DNA from: Pseudomonadota bacterium
GTDB taxonomy: Bacteria > Pseudomonadota > Alphaproteobacteria > Rhizobiales > Hyphomicrobiaceae
Direction: 5' to 3'
Length of the DNA stretch: 5,987 nucleotides
Assembly: GCA_023412745.1 (NCBI GenBank)
Contig: JAEZBZ010000012.1
Location: 1 to 5,987, forward strand
Under the pieces are notes generated by a model. The model had not been told where the DNA came from. It did no database searches and saw only the letters and a program-made list of their open reading frames with translations. The first letter of the stretch is position 1. Each line of letters starts with the position of its first letter. A program made the translations under genes and the position numbers. Of the stretch, positions 5,374-5,987 are shown in pieces.

Positions 5374-5987
5374 CAGCGATCCTCGTGCGGCCGTGCTTTG
5401 GCGACATCGCGGCGGCTGTCATCGTAAAAGACGACCGGGCGCTCATCGTCGGACAGCACCGTCAGCATCCGCCGGTCATCGTCATCGTGCAGATCCGGAC
5501 CAGCCAGTTGGAAATGGCGCAGCACGCCGCCAAAAGCCCGTTCCAGGTTTGTCTGTGTGAATGTCTCGGCGGTCGCTCCCGCCGCCAGCACCGTGCGATT
5601 GAGCAGCACGACCTGATCGCAGAACTCTGGCACGCTGCCGAGATTGTGCGTCGAAACCAGCATCAGGTGGCCGGACTCTTTCAATTCCCGCAGCAAATCG
5701 ACGATCGCCGTCTCGGTCTTGACGTCGACCCCGGTGAACGGTTCGTCGAGCAGGATAATCCTGGCACCCTGCGCAAGAGCGCGCGCCAGGAACACGCGCT
5801 TGCGCTGACCGCCACTCAATTCGCCGATCTGCCGCTTGCGGAAGTCGACCATGGCGACGCGCTCCAGCGCCTCGGTTACGCGTCGCCGATCTTCAGGATA
5901 GGGGATGCGCAGCAGGCCCATGTGCCCGTAACGCCCCATCATCACCACGTCTTCCACCAGAACGGGGAAGTTCCAGTCGACCTCCTC
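5373..5987 (-). CDS. sitB: Manganese/iron ABC transporter ATP-binding protein SitB (partial, 5' end off the right edge)
   Basis: This is the C-terminal 204 residues of the cytoplasmic ATPase that powers the SitC/SitD permease. The frame is open to the right edge. The edge residues EEVDWNFPVLVEDVVMMGRYGHMG are the part of metal-transporter ATPases just after the Q-loop, so the start codon, Walker A and Q-loop lie outside the window. The internal GTG at 5957 is not the real start. Visible motifs, numbered from the edge: signature LSGGQRKR (57-64), Walker B IILLDEPFTGVD (77-88) and switch histidine STHN (H114). LAAGATAETFTQTNLERAFGGVLRHF (134-159) closes the ATPase domain as in MntB/SitB/ZnuC-type proteins. 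After it comes an acidic tail of about 45 residues, including DLHDDDD and LSDDERPVVFYDD. The stop is fused to the sitC start as TGATG. A SitA-type binding protein gene is expected upstream beyond the edge. The assignment is strong for a metal ABC ATPase and good for SitB specifically. Confidence 0.91.
   Translation of the reverse strand, partial: EEVDWNFPVLVEDVVMMGRYGHMGLLRIPYPEDRRRVTEALERVAMVDFRKRQIGELSGGQRKRVFLARALAQGARIILLDEPFTGVDVKTETAIVDLLRELKESGHLMLVSTHNLGSVPEFCDQVVLLNRTVLAAGATAETFTQTNLERAFGGVLRHFQLAGPDLHDDDDRRMLTVLSDDERPVVFYDDSRRDVAKARPHEDR

Noticed and set aside
4567..5427. A 286-codon plus-strand frame opposite sitC
   Set aside because: Its product is rich in Asp, Arg, Gln and His with low-complexity character, as expected of a mirror of a hydrophobic membrane protein. 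The minus-strand permease explains the region.
5373..5957. The GTG at 5957 as the sitB start
   Set aside because: The frame continues to the window edge with family-typical residues EEVDWNFPVLVEDV, and an ATPase starting there would lack Walker A.
1..5987. Novel system, mobile element, CRISPR array or RNA gene
   Set aside because: Every long stretch is occupied by recognisable ABC transporter genes, and I saw no repeat-spacer pattern, terminal inverted repeats, transposase or integrase motifs, or tRNA-like fold.

Overview
This 5,987-base window is fully explained by two neighbouring ABC-transporter operons, both read on the minus strand (right to left). The proteins, the high GC content, the tight gene packing and the Bradyrhizobium/Rhodopseudomonas-like wording of several motifs suggest an alphaproteobacterium of the Hyphomicrobiales, probably near the Bradyrhizobium/Rhodopseudomonas/Afipia group. 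That placement rests on remembered family resemblance, not on a search.

Right part (5987 to 3671): the distal end of a manganese/iron importer of the SitABCD (MntABCD/YfeABCD) type. It holds the C-terminal two thirds of the ATPase SitB, cut by the right edge, then the permeases SitC and SitD. The three genes are translationally coupled: a TGATG junction between sitB and sitC, and an ATGA overlap between sitC and sitD. The periplasmic metal-binding protein SitA is not in view and probably lies beyond the right edge. SitB drives transport, and SitC with SitD would form the heterodimeric channel.

Junction (3670 to 3501): 170 bases without a convincing gene or terminator. It probably carries the promoter of the next operon; one weak promoter candidate is listed.

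Left part (3500 to 1): a branched-chain-amino-acid-type (HAAT/Liv) uptake operon in the order livG, livF, livK, livH. The two ATPases overlap by 8 bases. The secreted binding protein follows after 32 bases. The membrane permease LivH comes after a 127-base gap containing two inverted repeats and runs off the left edge. LivM, the second permease, is expected just beyond. LivK would capture the solute in the periplasm, LivH/LivM would carry it through the membrane, and LivG/LivF would hydrolyse ATP. The real substrate could be a branched-chain amino acid, an amide, urea, an aromatic acid or another small carboxylate; the sequence does not decide.

I found no mobile element, CRISPR array, RNA gene or undescribed system. 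The points most worth a second look are small: a 31-base perfect repeat shared by the two sit permease genes, two hairpins between livK and livH, the apparently terminator-free sit/liv junction, and an acidic tail on SitB.
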